The translations under genes were made by a program, and so were the position numbers. Of a stretch of DNA of 64,000 bases, positions 62,230 to 64,000 are shown one piece after another. Location of the stretch: NCBI GenBank assembly GCA_902567765.1, contig CACFNI010000005.1, forward strand, positions 1 through 64,000, read 5' to 3'. How positions within the stretch are numbered: position 1 is the stretch's first letter; every line of letters begins with the position of its first letter. This DNA is from an uncultured Pelagibacteraceae bacterium. Its GTDB lineage: Bacteria > Pseudomonadota > Alphaproteobacteria > Pelagibacterales > Pelagibacteraceae. The notes beneath the pieces are model-generated. The model saw only the letters and a list, made by a program, of their open reading frames with translations. It ran no database searches and was not told the origin of the DNA.

Positions 62230-62937
62230 TTATGCTCCAAGAAAAGATCTTCTAACTTCAGGATCTTGAAGTAACTCTTTGCCAGATCCCTCAAATTTAT
62301 TTTTGCCTGTAACTAATACATAGCCCCTGTCTGAAATACTTAATGCCTGTTTAGCATTTTGTTCTACCATTATAATTGCAACGTTAGTTGCTTTTACTTT
62401 TGTAATATGATCAAACAATTCATCCATTACTATTGGAGATACTCCAGCTGTAGGCTCATCTAACATTAGAACTGAAGGTCTAATCATTAAAGCTCTTCCT
62501 AGAGCAACCTGTTGTCTTTGTCCACCGGAAAGCTCACCTACCATTTGAGAACTTTTTTCTTTAAGTATTGGAAAGAGAGAAAAAATTTCGTCTATTATTT
62601 TATTTAAATCCTCATTTCTTAAAAAAGCTCCAATTTCTAAATTTTCTTTTACAGTTAAACCTGGGAAAACATTTTTAGTTTGTGGTACAAATGATATTCC
62701 ACTTTTTACTCTATCTTGAGGAGATAAACTTGATATATCTTTTCCGTCAATAATGACGGATCCAGATTTTAGTTTTAAAAGTCCAAGCATCGCTTTCATA
62801 GCAGTTGATTTGCCAGCACCATTAGGACCTAAGATAGCAACAATTTCTCCCTTGTTAACATTTATGGAACAGGAGTTAATTATATCTGGTCCATTTCCAT
62901 AGCCAGCAGTCATACTGTTGCCCTCAAAAAAAGCCAT
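62230..62937 (-). CDS. livF: Branched-chain amino acid-type ABC ATPase LivF
   Basis: The 235-residue ATPase has Walker A G-P-N-G-A-G-K-S-T near residue 38, signature L-S-G-G-Q-R-Q-Q-V near 138, Walker B V-L-M-L-D-E-P-T-A-G-V near 158 and the late V-E-Q-N-A motif typical of LivF. It energises the LivHM permease with LivG, to which it is adjacent without a gap. Confidence 0.91.
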   Translation of the reverse strand: MAFFEGNSMTAGYGNGPDIINSCSINVNKGEIVAILGPNGAGKSTAMKAMLGLLKLKSGSVIIDGKDISSLSPQDRVKSGISFVPQTKNVFPGLTVKENLEIGAFLRNEDLNKIIDEIFSLFPILKEKSSQMVGELSGGQRQQVALGRALMIRPSVLMLDEPTAGVSPIVMDELFDHITKVKATNVAIIMVEQNAKQALSISDRGYVLVTGKNKFEGSGKELLQDPEVRRSFLGA

Positions 62938-63717
62938 TTATTTTTTAGCCCTTCCTAAATAACTCTCTATTACTTTATCATTATTTTTAACCTGTTCTGA
63001 GGAACCCTCGAATAATACTGAACCCTCAGACATTACAATTACTGGATCACACATTCTACTTATAAAATCCATATCATGTTCAATCATACAAAAGGTATAA
63101 CCTTTTTCTTTATTTAGTTTCAAAATCGCCGTACCTAAATCCTTAAGTAAAGTTCTGTTCACGCCTGCTCCAACCTCATCAAGTAAAACTAATTTTGAGT
63201 CAACCATCATGGTCCTTCCTAATTCTAGAAGTTTTTTTTGACCACCAGACAAATTTCCAGCAATTTCATTAGAAAGATGCTTGAGATTTAAAAAATCAAT
63301 TACTTCATAGGCTTTAGATCTAATTTTTTCTTCCTCTTCTCTTACTATTTTAGGTTTCAATAGTGCAGTCATTAAATTTTCACCTGATTGATTTCCTGGA
63401 ACCATCATTAAATTTTCTAAAACTGTTAAATTTGTGAATTCATGAGCAATTTGGAAAGTTCTCAGGATACCCTTTGAAAACAACTCATATGATGGAACAG
63501 AGGTAATATCTTCCTCATAAAATAAAACTTTTCCTTTATCTGGTTTCAAATTCCCAGCAATTAAATTGAATAATGTAGTTTTTCCAGATCCATTTGGTCC
63601 AATTATACCAGTAATTGTTCCTTTTTTTATTTTAAGTGAGCAGTCTGTAACAGCGGCAAGGCCCCCAAAATATTTTGAAAGATTATCTATTTGCAGAATA
63701 TTTGTATCTGACTGCAT
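62938..63717 (-). CDS. livG: Branched-chain amino acid-type ABC ATPase LivG
   Basis: The 259-residue ATPase has Walker A G-P-N-G-S-G-K-T-T near residue 40, a LivG-type long central region, signature L-S-G-G-Q-K-K-L-L-E near 157, Walker B V-L-L-D-E-V-G-A-G-V and the late E-H-D-M-D-F motif. It is the second ATPase of the Liv importer. The binding protein is most likely livK at 56950. The proC-like gene lies six bases upstream. Confidence 0.91.
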   Translation of the reverse strand: MQSDTNILQIDNLSKYFGGLAAVTDCSLKIKKGTITGIIGPNGSGKTTLFNLIAGNLKPDKGKVLFYEEDITSVPSYELFSKGILRTFQIAHEFTNLTVLENLMMVPGNQSGENLMTALLKPKIVREEEEKIRSKAYEVIDFLNLKHLSNEIAGNLSGGQKKLLELGRTMMVDSKLVLLDEVGAGVNRTLLKDLGTAILKLNKEKGYTFCMIEHDMDFISRMCDPVIVMSEGSVLFEGSSEQVKNNDKVIESYLGRAKK

Positions 63718-63723
63718 AGAAAA

Positions 63724-64000
63724 TTATACTTTGTTTAATCTTTTAAGAATACTATTTAATGTTTTTTCAACTGATCTATAAATTCCTGCTTTTTTAAGTT
63801 CTTTAACACCTTGCTCATTAAGACCTCTAGGTGTTTGTGATTCTTTAACCAAATATTTAAGATCTTTTTTTGATTTTATTACAGCATCTTGTGACAATGC
63901 AACAAATAGTGATGTTATATATTTTTGAGCATCATCTTTTTTAATTCCCCTTTTAATTAACCAAGTAGACATGCAATTTAGCAACTCATAAAATGGCGCC
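63724..64000 (-). CDS. Pyrroline-5-carboxylate reductase-like protein (3' part)
   Basis: The frame is open to the window edge and gives 91 residues of C-terminal sequence. The pattern resembles the ProC dimerisation domain: P-F-Y-E-L-L near the edge, an A-L-S-Q-D-A helix, and S-Q-T-P-R-G-L-N-E-Q-G-V-K-E-L in place of the usual S-P-G-G-T-T-x-x-G-L-x-x-L. The NAD(P)-binding part lies outside the window. A ProC-family enzyme beside an amino acid importer would be reasonable, but the altered loop means the substrate may not be pyrroline-5-carboxylate. Confidence 0.55.
   Translation of the reverse strand, partial: APFYELLNCMSTWLIKRGIKKDDAQKYITSLFVALSQDAVIKSKKDLKYLVKESQTPRGLNEQGVKELKKAGIYRSVEKTLNSILKRLNKV

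Noticed and set aside
1..64000. tRNA, rRNA or known riboswitch genes
   Set aside because: No T-arm, rRNA or recognisable aptamer pattern was seen by eye on either strand. A covariance-model scan could still find one.

Overview
The window is a strongly AT-rich, very compact bacterial chromosome segment. Most genes touch or overlap (TAATG and ATGA junctions), AGA is the dominant arginine codon, and there is little intergenic DNA. The gene content points to a marine alphaproteobacterium of the SAR11 (Pelagibacterales) type: rpsR-rplI-dnaB, a NAD-linked formate dehydrogenase with its molybdenum-cofactor genes, many high-affinity ABC uptake systems for osmolytes, polyamines and amino acids, and small enzyme sets for methylated amines and osmolytes. 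This assignment is an inference from composition and content. No rRNA, tRNA, CRISPR array, integrase or transposase was recognised.

Layout. 1-11263 (+): housekeeping run rpsR(end)-rplI-dnaB-RND/MMPL exporter-cvpA-purF-HD protein-DUF255 protein-EamA-MFS. 11264-16569 (+): accessory region with a charged coiled-coil gene, then a type III restriction-modification island (mod + res). A 37-bp imperfect direct repeat flanks the island, a truncated relative of a small gene lies on the left and the intact gene on the right. res is split by a frameshift at a run of nine A. 16570-20529 (-): glycine-amidinotransferase-like enzyme, EamA, moeA, mobA. 20572-28290 (+): NifU-like protein, HPP membrane protein, fdhD, formate dehydrogenase beta and alpha, a small membrane protein, a metallopeptidase-like protein and a cyclophilin. 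28292-37006 (-): eutA-like, ectoine-hydrolase-like (M24), a pot-type ABC transporter (A, D, B, C) and a FadN-like beta-oxidation enzyme. 37064-46780 (mostly +): enzymes for quaternary-amine breakdown. These include a gamma-butyrobetaine-hydroxylase-like oxygenase, an orphan ProV-type ATPase, an SDR, a BKACE/dehydrocarnitine-cleavage-like enzyme and a five-gene operon of class II aldolase, hotdog thioesterase, TauD dioxygenase, PhnZ/TmpB-like HD oxygenase and GMC oxidoreductase. 46777-49858 (-): EhuABCD-like ABC transporter. 49966-52730: MOSC protein, EamA, isopenicillin-N-synthase-like oxygenase. 52832-58140 (+): putative catabolic operon (luciferase-like monooxygenase, DUF1185, alpha/beta hydrolase, aldehyde dehydrogenase) followed by livK. 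58188-64000 (-): MFS, then livG-F-H-M with a secreted thioredoxin-like gene at its end and the 3' part of a proC-like gene at the window edge.

How the parts work together. The transport and enzyme blocks suggest uptake of osmolytes (ectoine, carnitine/gamma-butyrobetaine, glycine betaine or choline derivatives) and amino acids, and their conversion to glycine betaine, acetoacetate and similar metabolites. Formate released by one-carbon metabolism can be oxidised by the formate dehydrogenase. The most interesting unit is the 42629-46780 operon. There a TauD-type 2-oxoglutarate dioxygenase sits directly before an HD protein carrying the Y-x-x-E signature and metal-ligand pattern of PhnZ/TmpB mixed-valent diiron oxygenases, within a carnitine/betaine gene neighbourhood. 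This looks like a two-oxygenase carbon-phosphorus (or related) bond-cleaving route that has not been assigned.
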